Below, piece by piece: positions 11,470-22,996 of a stretch of DNA of 64,000 nt; position 1 is the stretch's first letter, and the number at the start of each line of letters is the position of its first letter. The notes beneath the pieces were generated by a model. That model was given only the letters and a program-made list of their open reading frames with translations, was not told the origin of the DNA and searched no databases. This DNA is from Mnemiopsis leidyi (Eukaryota; Ctenophora; Tentaculata; Lobata; Bolinopsidae). The stretch covers positions 75,622 through 139,621 of the forward strand of contig JH154707.1 in assembly GCA_000226015.1 (NCBI GenBank), given 5' to 3'. The translations under genes were made by a program, and so were the position numbers.

Positions 11470-12110
11470 TGGCTATCAACTTACCGGGCGATGCGCGGCT
11501 CTTTCTACGTTTCCCTCCTCAAAACATGAACAATTAGCCTGAGTGCTGAGGTCCCCAGGCAATTTATCAACCTCCAACTTTATTCCAGCCACCTCTGGTG
11601 GCGCACGCGACGCGCGCAAAATTAAAAAGGACAAAGGATTGTCACGTTGACCGTTGCCTGGGGATCTTGTCAGACGTTGTTTGACCTGCTGCCGCGAAGC
11701 GGCAGCGCGCGAAGCCCCACAAGGCAATGGGGACCTTAGTCTTTGTTGCTTTGCAACAATTGTCTGACTTGTCGACCTCATTCGAAGCGAATAAATGACA
11801 GAAGGTGCGCGCTGCCGTACAATGCAANNNNNNNNNNNNNNCCGCGCCGCGCGCGCGGGGGGCGTGCCGCTTCGCGGCAGCAGGTCAGACAACGTTTGAC
11901 AACCTTGTTAAGTGTATTTCACTTAACGGGCGATGCGCGTTTAGAATTTTTTCGAAATTCATGTCACCAGGCCAGAAATGCGTAAGAGCGCGTGATGGCC
12001 GCAACAGTAGTCAACGGGCGATGCGCGTCTAGAATTTCTTCGAAATTCATAGACGCCAGGCCAGAAATGCGTGACAGCGCGTGATGGCCGCGAGAGTAGG
12101 TTATCAACCT
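11470..12110. repeat. GC-rich foldback/tandem repeat element with a sequence gap
   Basis: Inverted arms lie at about 11665-11715 and 11862-11910, sharing GACCTGCTGCCGCGAAGCGG and its complement, around an N gap at 11828-11841. Two direct repeats of roughly 85 bases follow (about 11918-12003 and 12013-12095), each with CGGGCGATGCGCGT and CCAGGCCAGAAATGCGT. Blocks such as GAGGTCCCCAG and AGCCACCTCTGGTG recur at 32.1-32.2 kb, so this is a dispersed family. The base composition is far richer in GC than its surroundings. Open frames across it are composition effects. The class is unknown; a non-autonomous DNA transposon is plausible. Confidence 0.65.
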
Positions 12111-12284
12111 ACAACAACAGTAGCTGCTATCAACTTACAATAAATTTCACCAAATTCAAAATTTCTGAATCAGAATTTTTACTTGAAGATTTTCCTTCTG
12201 ATTTTGAAAAATTCTGATAAAATTTTCGAAAGAAATCAAAATGCAAAAATTTTTAAAAATCCAATAAATCCTAAAACTTTTTGA

Positions 12285-14620
12285 TGACATTGATGACATT
12301 ATATTGGTCAAACCCCCTTCCCCCTGGTCATCAATGGCGGACATCATTTGAAAACCCCTCCACCTAGGTGCAGTGATGGCGTCATATGTGAACAGTGAAG
12401 GACCCCTTATTGTAAACAATCTGTAATTTTATCACGAATCTGGTCTTCCGATACTCACAATTAAAGATGAAGCCTGAATTCAGTCTTCATTGGTTTTTAT
12501 GACAGTAAATTTACGAGGGTAATTGAAGGCTATATTTTTGTAATTTCAAAACGTGGTAAAAGATAAAATTATTGATACTGAAATCCTCTTTAATTACTTT
12601 TACTGAAATTTTTGCCTGAATTATTTAAAAAATGAATAAAATTTCAATAAATTGTAAAATTTCTGTCATTTCACTGCCTCAACGGGATTGTAGCATGTAG
12701 GCTATACTCGACTCTCGCAGCTCAAAGAAACCGCATCGTTTCATTAGAATGTCAGGCTGGTATAATGTTGTAAACTCACTACCAGTTTGCAGAACCAGAG
12801 GTCAAGAAAAGATTAGGTAGATCTTGTGCAATTTGCGATGTTTTGTTGGAATCCAACTACATATTGTACGACAGCTTAAACTTATTCTATATTTAGATTT
12901 GCAAATGGAATAAGTTTATTGTGCCACCAACTGCCTTCAGCTTTGTACGAATCAGTATGTGGTAAAATATACCTGCAAACGTTATAAAAAATCTAGGACA
13001 TTGCGGGCACATGACTGATGCAGACATGATTACGTCACTGTTACTTTCATTTCAATCTTAGTTAATCGCAGTGGCACAATGATGCCCTGATGCAATGATG
13101 CCCTGGCAGCCCCTGCTACGGCGTAGGGTGCCATCACAAGGGGGTCCTATGTCTATCACTCGAGTCAAGAAGAGAATAATTTACTGAAAAAATTCTCTTT
13201 TACTGAACAAAAACCACTTTAAACTCACTTTCTTATGCGACTCATAAACAATTATCCGATCATTCAGTTAAGATATTGATTGTTTCATGTACACATCACC
13301 CTGATCAATTTTTTCGATAAATCTACTTCCAAGGAACTTATAAGTGATCCAACGTTCTGGATAAAATCTTGAGATGACAATCCCAAAGTTAATTGTTTGA
13401 TTGTGACGGTGTACTCAATGCTGTTGAAAGTTAAATTGTCAGGTCAATGTGTATTCTAGCTTCCTTTCGACAGAGATCTTTTGCATGCATGGGTAAGCCC
13501 CCTTTATCAGCTGTCAGCTTGAATGTTAAGTATGGGGTTTATGGTATCAGCTTTATGGGGTCAAATGACGAACTGATATTGGGCATCTTACATGTTCACC
13601 TATTGAGGTCCTTATGCTTACTGAGTGCGCAGCTGCTACCTCTTGTGGTGCCTGCACTAAAGGGCTCTGGTAAGAGTAACTCATACCATGACCTTTGGCA
13701 ATTCGGTGACCCAGATCCTTTGCCTTATCCAAGTCTGTGTAGGTATCGTGTCATATATTTTAAAGACAATGAAATAATGATGATTGATGAAGAGGGGGAA
13801 GGGGGTGTTGGCCAATGATGATGTCATCAAAACTCGAAAAATTTCAGGAGATTTTGGGTTTTCAAAAAAGGATTTCTTATAGTTTGTATCATAATTTTGC
13901 TGTTAATTCTCCAAAGCTTTTCTCCAGCATGGCTTGATGCAAGATCAGGTCGTGGTGTAACTCCTAAGCTCTAGGATCTTCACTTCAATCTTATGTATGG
14001 TGAGCTATAGTTTCTTGTTAAACCCACCCTCACTTTGCCAATGCTTTCTTCTCCATGCTTACCGGGTGCTGCGAGGCTTCCCCTACAGTCCCCTCTGTTC
14101 TTATAGTCAAAGACAATAAGGACTTAGGTACCCAGGTAACTTGATGCCTACTCTCACTTGAGTTTGAGTTCAAGGGGAAGTTTCTATATTGATAAAGGTA
14201 CTTCGTTCAGTCTACAGACATTGAGATTGCTGGCTTGAATATAATGGTGAACTGTCAAGGAACAGGGTGAGGAACTAACTTGAGGAAGTTAAGGAGCTGT
14301 CTGATAACTAAGAGGAATTGCTATAACTATTATAGTGCTTGGCACAGTCTTGGAAATTTTTACTGCGTTTTTACTGAATTTTTGATCTAGATGACTGCCA
14401 ATTACAAAAACCTAAAATCAAAGTATCTTACATTAACTGGGGGAGGGGGGTACAAACTCTTATGACCTCATTATGGTAATTTAAATATACCTCTGAAATT
14501 TTGGGGTTTTTTGTAAAGATGACGAATGATGACAGAGAGCAAAGACTGGAGAGGGGGGTAAAAATGCTGAAACTTTGATAAAGTCATATTTGAACGACCC
14601 CTAAGAGATCCCTGTTAAAA
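12285..14620. repeat. Dispersed repeat family, three related copies
   Basis: A block around 12290-12345 (TGGTCAAACCCCCTTCCCCC and neighbours) recurs in inverse orientation around 13775-13830. Both are flanked by TTTTGATGACAT or its complement. A third, more diverged version lies around 14430-14620, sharing the run of G and a GTCATATxTGAAC...ACCCCT segment. No coding sequence is recognisable between them. The inverted pair could be ends of one element or two insertions of the same repeat. Confidence 0.45.
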
Positions 14621-16902
14621 GGCCCACCAGCAATTATTGGAAAACTAACTTCCAACCGGAAACCAGTACAGATCACTACCATTTAGGTCCTAGGAATTGA
14701 CTTGTTTTAACTGAACTACTGGTTCGAGTACTCGTACATATTTAGCAAGCATAAATGGGTACATCTCAACTCGTTTGTTGTTGCAATTCAATAGAGTAGG
14801 TTATTTTAGGGGCAGGTCACAAATTTTCACTAATCAGCAGCTAGAAAACAGTGCTTACTAGTTTCTGAGTGGTTATATATTGTAACTTCTCTTTTTCATC
14901 TTGTAAGTAACTTATATTTTACTCGAGAGAAGTGAGGAAAGTCACAGAAAGAACAGAGAGTGGAGAGCAGAGGGTGGAGTGAGGGGAGAGACTAGACTGA
15001 TTATGAAAAAAGAAGTTGTTGCTAAATGGCAATTTTTACCAGTTTAGTAAATGAGTCCAGAAGAACAATAACGGGTCCGATTTTAGGCACAGATATGACT
15101 ATAAGAGGATAGTTTTGTGCTGATGCCTGTATTATTTTGTAAGCTTGTATTAAGAGCTGAGAGCACACGATAATTGTCTCTATTCCAGAAATCTCGTGTC
15201 AACAATTGCTTAAGATTTACTGGATACAAGAGCAGTTTTGCACGTGCTTTTCAGTAATCGAGCCGGGAAATCACTGAACTTGCCACGAGGACATTTCCTG
15301 TAACAAAAATAGCTTAATAGTGGGATTACGTTGTTTAATAAAGATAATCCTTACCCCTCCAATAATGTTTTATTGAGAATTCATTCGGTGATCTACAGCC
15401 GTTTAAAAGTCGAGTTTGTCTGGGTTCCTACACCGTATTTGTTTACAAGACCTACTCATAAAGTGATGATTTAACACTGAAGTTAAGGTAACAAGTAGTG
15501 AAAAAGTCACACAAAACAGTGTATTTGGAGGGAATTAGCAGCCTGGGTGCCACCTACTCACGTGCTTCAAAGCGGATCCGGGACTGGGCATTACCGAGCA
15601 TTAGTGTTCTGATCACTTACTCAGCTAACTGGACCCACAGTTTCTATTTCGTGAAGTCCTTACATTATATCGTCGGAGAAATTCTACCTTCGTCATGAAT
15701 TGATTTTTTGTCATCATCAATTTATACCTGCCTTTAATTGGCTTCTTGTAAAAGTTTTTGTCTACCTTAGTTACAGACATATCATATTTTCAAATCTCAT
15801 ATCTCTGGTATTGATAAGCGGTAACCTGTTGAAAGTCGAACCAACCATTGTCTATATAGGGACAAGCTGTATGTGAGGTTGAATGTACTACCGATATATT
15901 ATATATGTGGCTAATGTCTCTACAGGAGTTGACACCTACAAGACAAACAGCAAAACTAGTGAGACGCAGGTGGGTTTACTATTTTACAAAGGTCGTTACC
16001 AATATGCTACAATTCGCACATCAATTTCCGGACCAACATGGTTGTTGCTGCACCCAACGATAAGTCCCGAAAATGCTTCCTTCTGGATTACTATAATGTG
16101 TGTAAGTGTTTGCAGTGCTTTTGAGAGACGACTGAGGTTTGTTGATAATCAATTCATTTGGATTTATCGAGATGGATTTATTGGGCTCTGGTTTGAGTAT
16201 CTATCCAAATTTAATCCGAATCGTCTTGTAACGTTAAATTAAAACTCATTGTATCAGCTAGGTATTCCAGGACTCTGTAAATGATTATTTATTTTATTTT
16301 CCAAATACTTGCTCCAGTTATTCAGTTAAAGGTTTCATTTTTTACCGGTTCTGTACAAATTTCGTCGAATATTTTATAATTTATCCTAACTTTTAGTCTC
16401 TTTAGTATATTTCTAATTTCCTACTATTTCAGTATGATTTTGATATTAAACATCGGAACGTGATTCCCAATTAACAACTTGTGTCCCTTGTTCGAGTCTA
16501 CTCAGAGAAAAAAATTTGAACAATCAGATTCTACTTTTAAGGTTCCGTTTTACTCATTGAGTTTCGCTCGTTTAAAGTCGTGGAAACTAAACAATGTCTA
16601 GATTCTGACGTTGATTGATAAGAGAGTACTACGTTTTGCAATGTATTTACTATAACCATTTAGCCGTGTTGAGATGAACTGTAAAAATACATGCAATTTA
16701 CCTGCTTATAGACGCTAAAAACAATCACAACTATCATTAACATTTCAGCATCACACTTAATTAATACTCACATTACGAATCAGACTTGCGAATTAAATAT
16801 TTGTTTATTTAAGTCACTTTCAAATTCAATCTACTTACTTTGCTATGAGTAAAATGTTGATTAATTCTTACTTGTGACAATCTTTTAGTTGATTCGCAAA
16901 AA

Positions 16903-16914
16903 GGTCACGTGACC
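16903..16914. promoter_or_regulatory. Palindromic E-box GGTCACGTGACC
   Basis: A perfect 12-base palindrome containing GTCACGTGAC, the consensus bound by MiT/TFE (CLEAR) and USF-type bHLH-zipper factors. The same 10-mer occurs at 19249-19258, 37011-37020 and 62062-62071. Binding is inferred only. Confidence 0.4.
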
Positions 16915-19900
16915 TATTTAATCCCACTGGCACGCCGGTCAACTACAACATCATGTGAACCAACCACCCCTTTTATTGCCTGCTCAATTGTCCGTTGCAC
17001 CATCACATTCGCTGCAACGTTGACACACGCTCACAATCCAGCTATTTCACAAATCACATTTTATTTATTTTTCAGATACAAGACTCTAAACAATATCTGA
17101 TTGAAGTAATCAATATTCGTGGTGCTGATTGATTGAGTGCGAGCTGAAGGGCGTGGTACGGACAGCTCCGTTGTGTTGGTGGGGCCACGTCCGGTTATAA
17201 GACACGGGGTGCCGAGTCAGTGCGAGATTTCTTGGATTTACCCATGGGTTATTGTTTGCCTGAAAATTCTTGGATTCGGTCTAGTTGACATTTAGTATTA
17301 ATTGGTTGTTATTTGGCAATCAAATTTTCGGAGAATTTCCTGAACAAGTATCTTGGCCCTTAGCGTTATTCTAGGGACTGATTCAAATTGTTAGGTACAA
17401 AAAATCGAATGATTCTGTTTCGGGTTCCGGAATCTAAACCATGAAAAGTGACGTTGAATTGGGTCGATAGTGATTGAATCTTTGCGTTCCGATTTGTTTA
17501 GACATTGTGACGTTTCACAAACGTTGAATGAAAGAGATTCCCCGCTCGCTTCTATGAGACCGTTAGTTAATTACCCATTACTGAAGTGCGTTGCAGTACA
17601 CTTTAATTAGATTCGCAACAATTGGTTGCATTTTACCCTAGAAACAGCTACTCTGCCAAAGGATGACTTAGTCTTTGATTTATTTTTCTATTTTTTCCGT
17701 TTGAATATACCTAGTTGGTTATAAAACGAACATTGCCATTTACTGACATTAATATGACCTATTGGGCAATGATACAGATACAAATCAATTGTTATTATTA
17801 ATTCTCTGGAAAATAATAAATATCAAGGCTAGGAGGCAGAGGGAGATTAAAGTGAATTAAACAAAGGCGCTGTTTGCTTTGTCAACCAATATGGTCGACA
17901 TAAACAATAAGAGATCATAACATTGTATTACCTTAATCACGAATAAAATTATTGCTTATTTATTTTCAATATATTAACCCTAAGTCGCTTCAAATTAAGA
18001 ACTCATACCTGGCTTATTGCCAGAAGTTCTAATTTTAGCAACATTGTTCTTTTTGGGATCTTTGTGTTATCCGGTTGACAAATCTTATTTTTCGGTTTTG
18101 ACGAGGGCGTGAGTTTCACTACAGCACAGGTACTTTCACTGCTATTATCTAACGGTCCCTTTCGAGGCTTTTTCCATCTCTGATTAGTTAAATGTTATAT
18201 CAATAATAGCCTGAACTTCCCTTTCCGATAGTAGTTTTGGTGGATATTTAAATTTGTTAGTGCGTTTCTTGCGGGAAGATATTGTCACACAACCTAACGC
18301 CATAAGGTGAATTTATTCGGAACAAAGAATGCTATCCCTGTGTATATAGTGAAGAAAGGAGTCGAGTTTACTCTGCCAAATTTCATGTCAATCGCACGGC
18401 GAGGTCGTTTTCAAAACTTTTTTTTTCGGCCGATGAATTAACTAGATTCGGGTGCTGACACAGAATGTTTCTCCAGCTACCTAGTAACGAGTTACTTTCG
18501 ATATTAGGGTTTGGGGAAAGGTTCAAAACACGTTTTTCTTGAAGTAGTTGAATTAATAAATGTAATTTTGTCCTAAATTAAAATTTGGAGGATGCGTCTG
18601 TTATTGCGTCACAGCCCTTTTACTGTTTCTAGCTTTGCTTACGTCAGTACGGGTACTTTAATGCTTAGTTATCTGCTTATTTATTGTTGCGTGCAAACTT
18701 AAAACGGGTAACAACTACTCATTACTCCAACTATTTACGTACATTTTGGAGAACAAAGGCACAGGGCAAGTTTAATTCCACCGAATTCTAAGTTTAGTCA
18801 CGTTCATCAATCCTCGTGATTGGGTGTTTACATTAAATACAGCTCGCTCATTGGTTGGTTTGTTAATCGTCACCTCACCGATTGGCCGGGCAGGGCTGTT
18901 GGTCATGGTTTGGAGATAGTTGTCTCCCGGCAAGCAAGACTTGATGCGGTTGTAGTACTTTATAGAAGAGTTATTGATGTGTAATACTCTATCAGCCATC
19001 TTTGGGATCTATAAAGCTACAAACCAGACAATGAATGGAATGTACCCAAGTCTGATATATATAGTGAATATATTTCAATCATTTCTTTCTAACTGGAACA
19101 AAATTTCTGAACATGTGTCACTGAAATTGGTAATGAGCCCTTAACTGACCCTAAACCAATCGTTAATTAACTGTCAATTTACAGTAAGTGTCCGCACCTA
19201 AAACAGGCTGACTGTAGTTTCCAGCTGTACTGGACCCTAGTGCCAACGGTCACGTGACGAGCTCTTTCCAAAGGTTGAGTGTGCAGAGCGACTCTGTTAG
19301 CAGGGTAGTTAGCTTGCAGTACTCCTCATCAGATAAGGCGCTACACCGTATAACAATGTCGGCTCCCGCAGACTTCTGACGCCCCTTTTTCTTTGTTTCC
19401 GACTCTGGATCCCTTCTTACTAAGCAGTTGGAGGTGTCACGTGGGCGGGATGGCTGCAGCTGGTTGGTCCCTTACAGCTCACGGGGAATACCCGGTTTAC
19501 AGGCAGGAAAATGAGCTCAATTTGTGCTCAGTTTAATTGTGATTACTTCGCACCTCGTCACCAGTTACATTTTTGTTCATTTCCATCTCGTTCTGTCGAC
19601 TCAACTCATGGAACTTAAGTTTACTCTATTTAATTTAAGTACTCGCTTTGAAGATCTTAACAGTAGCTGCTCTATTTCCGCCAAATAGTATAAAATTTCT
19701 CATGCGTATTTTCAGCGAAAGACGATCTGTACCAATATCGTTGAAAAAGTCCAAGGTGTAGACGTGGTAAAGAGAAACACGTGACGTGATAATGGTTGAA
19801 CTGAACTCCCGTCACGTCCTCCACCAGTCATTTGTTTTGAAGAGCTAAGTAAAACAATCAGTTGCGTTGTGCTAATTTGTGAAAAAGTTACCATTCATTC

Positions 19901-20500
19901 ATGAAGAATGGACAATGAAGTGTGACTCGGATTAAAATAACATCTTTAGAAGAAGGTGCATGATCCGAGCGTTCATTGATAAAGAGCCTATCTTTGCAGC
20001 ATTTCCATTAACTATTTGTGATCCCTCAGCTAGGTGCTTGTCGGCTGTACGGGGTGATGGGAATTTCGAAGTATTTACAGCGCGTTTTTCGGATCAGGTT
20101 ATGGAATTCTGACCGATAGAATTATTGAGTAATCAGTTATCACTGCCAAACAAACTCACTATTAGTCCATTGCGTTTAAAATCAAGTAAATCCAACTTTT
20201 ACCGTGAATCTTACCTGTCCTGGTCGCAATTTTTGTTGAAAAAATAACATCTATCAAAACTGCTATTCTACCCTAAGTGGTAGATTTAATATTTGTATTT
20301 AATTAAGAACTAGCAGCTTTACAGTTACCACATCTACCCGATTCGTGTGGGAGCGTACCTTTGTAAATCACGGAATTACAGTCATAGGCCCTGATCACTG
20401 GCTCGCCACTGCTGCTGTTTGAGGGGACACTTCTGAATTAATACAGCTATTGTTGCAATAATGCGACCCCTAATTCTCTCCTTTATTAGTAATTCTATTA

Positions 20501-20770
20501 TATATAAAACCTAGCTTTGATGGAGTGACGTGTAGCCAGTGAAAGTGTGACGTTTGGGCCACGTGTCGTGGAATTACCCAATAAATAACCCTGATTTAGA
20601 TCAAACAATCGACTGTTTTATTGTTGCAGTAACGTTCGGACCACTATTAGTGCAGACCGGCTTACCAGTCCCCATGACTACACGTATCCTAGACAAAGCG
20701 GAGCCGAAAGAGCGTCTGACCAGACTCAGGAGATCAGGAGATCACGTGACGTAACGATATCACGTGACGT
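20501..20770 (+). promoter_or_regulatory. TATA-like sequence followed by paired CACGTGACGT sites
   Basis: TATATAAA lies at 20501-20508. Two identical 12-mers ATCACGTGACGT lie at 20741-20752 and 20759-20770, an 18-base period. Each overlaps an E-box (CACGTG) and a CRE half-site (TGACGT). They lie about 750 bases upstream of the CstF-50-like start codon and are a reasonable promoter or enhancer candidate. Confidence 0.35.
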
Positions 20771-21514
20771 CCCCTCCACGAAAACCCAGCATTTAAACTG
20801 AACCGATCGAGTTTTCTTTCCCCTTTTGTTCCACGAAAACGCGATTACGCTTTTCGATACTCGTGTCAATGTGTTACAACTGACTTTTTGAAAGTTTTCA
20901 GCAACTTTAAACTTTGAGGCACCGATTTTGTCTCCGCGTCAGTCTGCTTGTCATTTGAAATTTATCACTCATTGGTTTTTACAATTGTGGCTTTCATCTC
21001 AGCGCAGCTTCATAAATTATGTTTTCTCTCAGCTCCTGAGCTCCACGTCCTTTACATCTGGAACTTCAGCCCGCTGCTGCGGGGCCGTTAAGTTTATCAT
21101 GTCACGTGATTTTCCGTTGAATTAATCGTCTTACGTTGTCGTAAGTAATGTGGCTAAATATGATTTATCAGTGCGGTGGATCTTCACCTGTTTTCCGATT
21201 GGTCCTCTTCCCTTCCAACAGTTGAGCATTAGTCATTAAATCGAGACATTTGGCTTTTTGCAGTGATCGGTGCATTTAAAATTTCAAACGTGGTATACTT
21301 AAAATCAATCCATTTGAATCTCATTTATTTTCGCACCTATAACAGGAGCAGTATCCGATTGAATTAGAGGACCGCCACCTCCGGAGTACTCCGCTTCTTA
21401 ATCACTCAATTTCATTTTATATGTTATTCTCGATACACCGTGCTTTCAGCTATCCTATACTGGTATTTCATAATGAATATTGTCATAACTTAATTTTCGT
21501 TTTGTTTGCTAGGT

Positions 21515-22915
21515 ATGATCATGCTGGATAGTGAAGTGAAGAATAAGGTGTTTGTCTACAAGCTTATGATAAGGTAAGTGTTTTTCCAAGTTTTTAGTTT
21601 GAATGACAGAGATATTCCGTATTATTTCTCTGAAAAGTGCATGCATTTTTATGATAGTAAGATCAATTTCTTTTTGAAATATGACTTCAAATCTACTTAC
21701 CCAATCAATATAGTTTGATCCGCCTTCTACAATTTCAAGTTATGAATAGGGTAGTCGTTCCCTTCACACTTGATAGACCGTAAGGGGATAACTACGAAAA
21801 GTTATTTTACCGATCTCTTGATTTCGAAAATTCAAATCATACAATTTAACACGGTAATTATCATATTTCATATGCAATATGGTACTGAGCATCCGATCAT
21901 ATTTTCATCGCATTTTCTCATGATTAACCTGTTAAAAGCTCCCACTTCGATCCACTACTTTATTGGTTAATCTGAATGAAAGAGTTTAAGTTGAGCTTTC
22001 TCGCTCGCACAGAACGGCCACTCAGGAAAGCTACTCGAGCGTGCGTTTAAACAGTGTGCCTCTTTGAGAAGCTTCATTTTGAATCAAGCTAAGTTATTAA
22101 ATCATACTTACCAATATTCGTACTTTTTGAAATGACTGTTCCGGGCAGGTGTCGTTGTTGAAAGTATATTTGATCTACAGTGCTTAGTTTGTAATCGGCA
22201 ATCGCGTGCTTTCGTTGATGCTTTGGGGTTTCGCAAAATTCGCCCATGTGACACTTATTATAATTGAGGTTGTTAAGGCCGATGTGACACTTATTTTAAT
22301 TGAGGTTGTTAAGGCCGATGTGACACTTATTTTGATTGAGGTTCTTAAGGCCGGTTCTCGAACAAATCCTTTGAGATTCAACACCACCGTTCGTTACAGC
22401 TTACTTCATCCTCTTCCCTCACTATCTACTTACATAAAGTAACTAGATTTAAGAATATTAACCACCCCGATTTTAGACCAACGACTTTTCCAGACCAATG
22501 TTCTGATTGCACCACCACCACCACCACCTCCTCCATTACATTGATCCAGACTGCCAGTAATCTGGAGCGGATAGAAATCTCCCTTTAACAGGTGGTATAG
22601 TGGCAGGTTCATCTCTAACACAGAGGCGTTACTTGAACTATACCACATTAAACACTAACCTGACCCGTATTGTTTCCTCTAGCCCAGCATATAACGGGGC
22701 CCTTAATTAAATGAGGGGTGGTAGGGTGCCGTTGTGGCGACTAACGCTCCGCCGCTTTCTCAGCCTGCAATACTGTACCAATCGGTATTGTAGTACTGCT
22801 AAATTGAGTGCACTTAACTCGATAGACAAATGGTAAGCTACTAGGTGTCCGGGCCGGGTTGCCCATTTGAGGGGAGATGCGATACATGTGGGGATAATAA
22901 GAGGANNNNNNNNNN

Positions 22916-22996
<81 letters not shown>

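Larger units (their letters stand above)
14621..21514. other. Gene-free stretch upstream of the CstF-50-like exons
   Basis: I find no supported coding exon. Open frames at 15498-15698 and 15883-16242 resemble no known family and lack splice context. The region contains several CACGTG sites, CCAAT boxes (for example near 18850 and 18880) and TATA-like sequences (near 17195 and 20501). Since the next start codon sits directly behind a splice acceptor (ag at 21511-21512), some of this may be the promoter region and 5' intron of that gene. Confidence 0.4.

Noticed and set aside
15883-16242. 119-residue open frame
   Set aside because: No recognisable motif, signal or splice partner; AT-rich DNA gives such frames by chance.
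18772-18999. Minus-strand frame starting MADRVLHINN with a fair Kozak context
   Set aside because: It covers CCAAT-type regulatory motifs, has no partner exon and no known family. A real small exon cannot be excluded.
22430-22648. Minus-strand frame with a run of Gly
   Set aside because: Produced by a CAC trinucleotide repeat on the plus strand.
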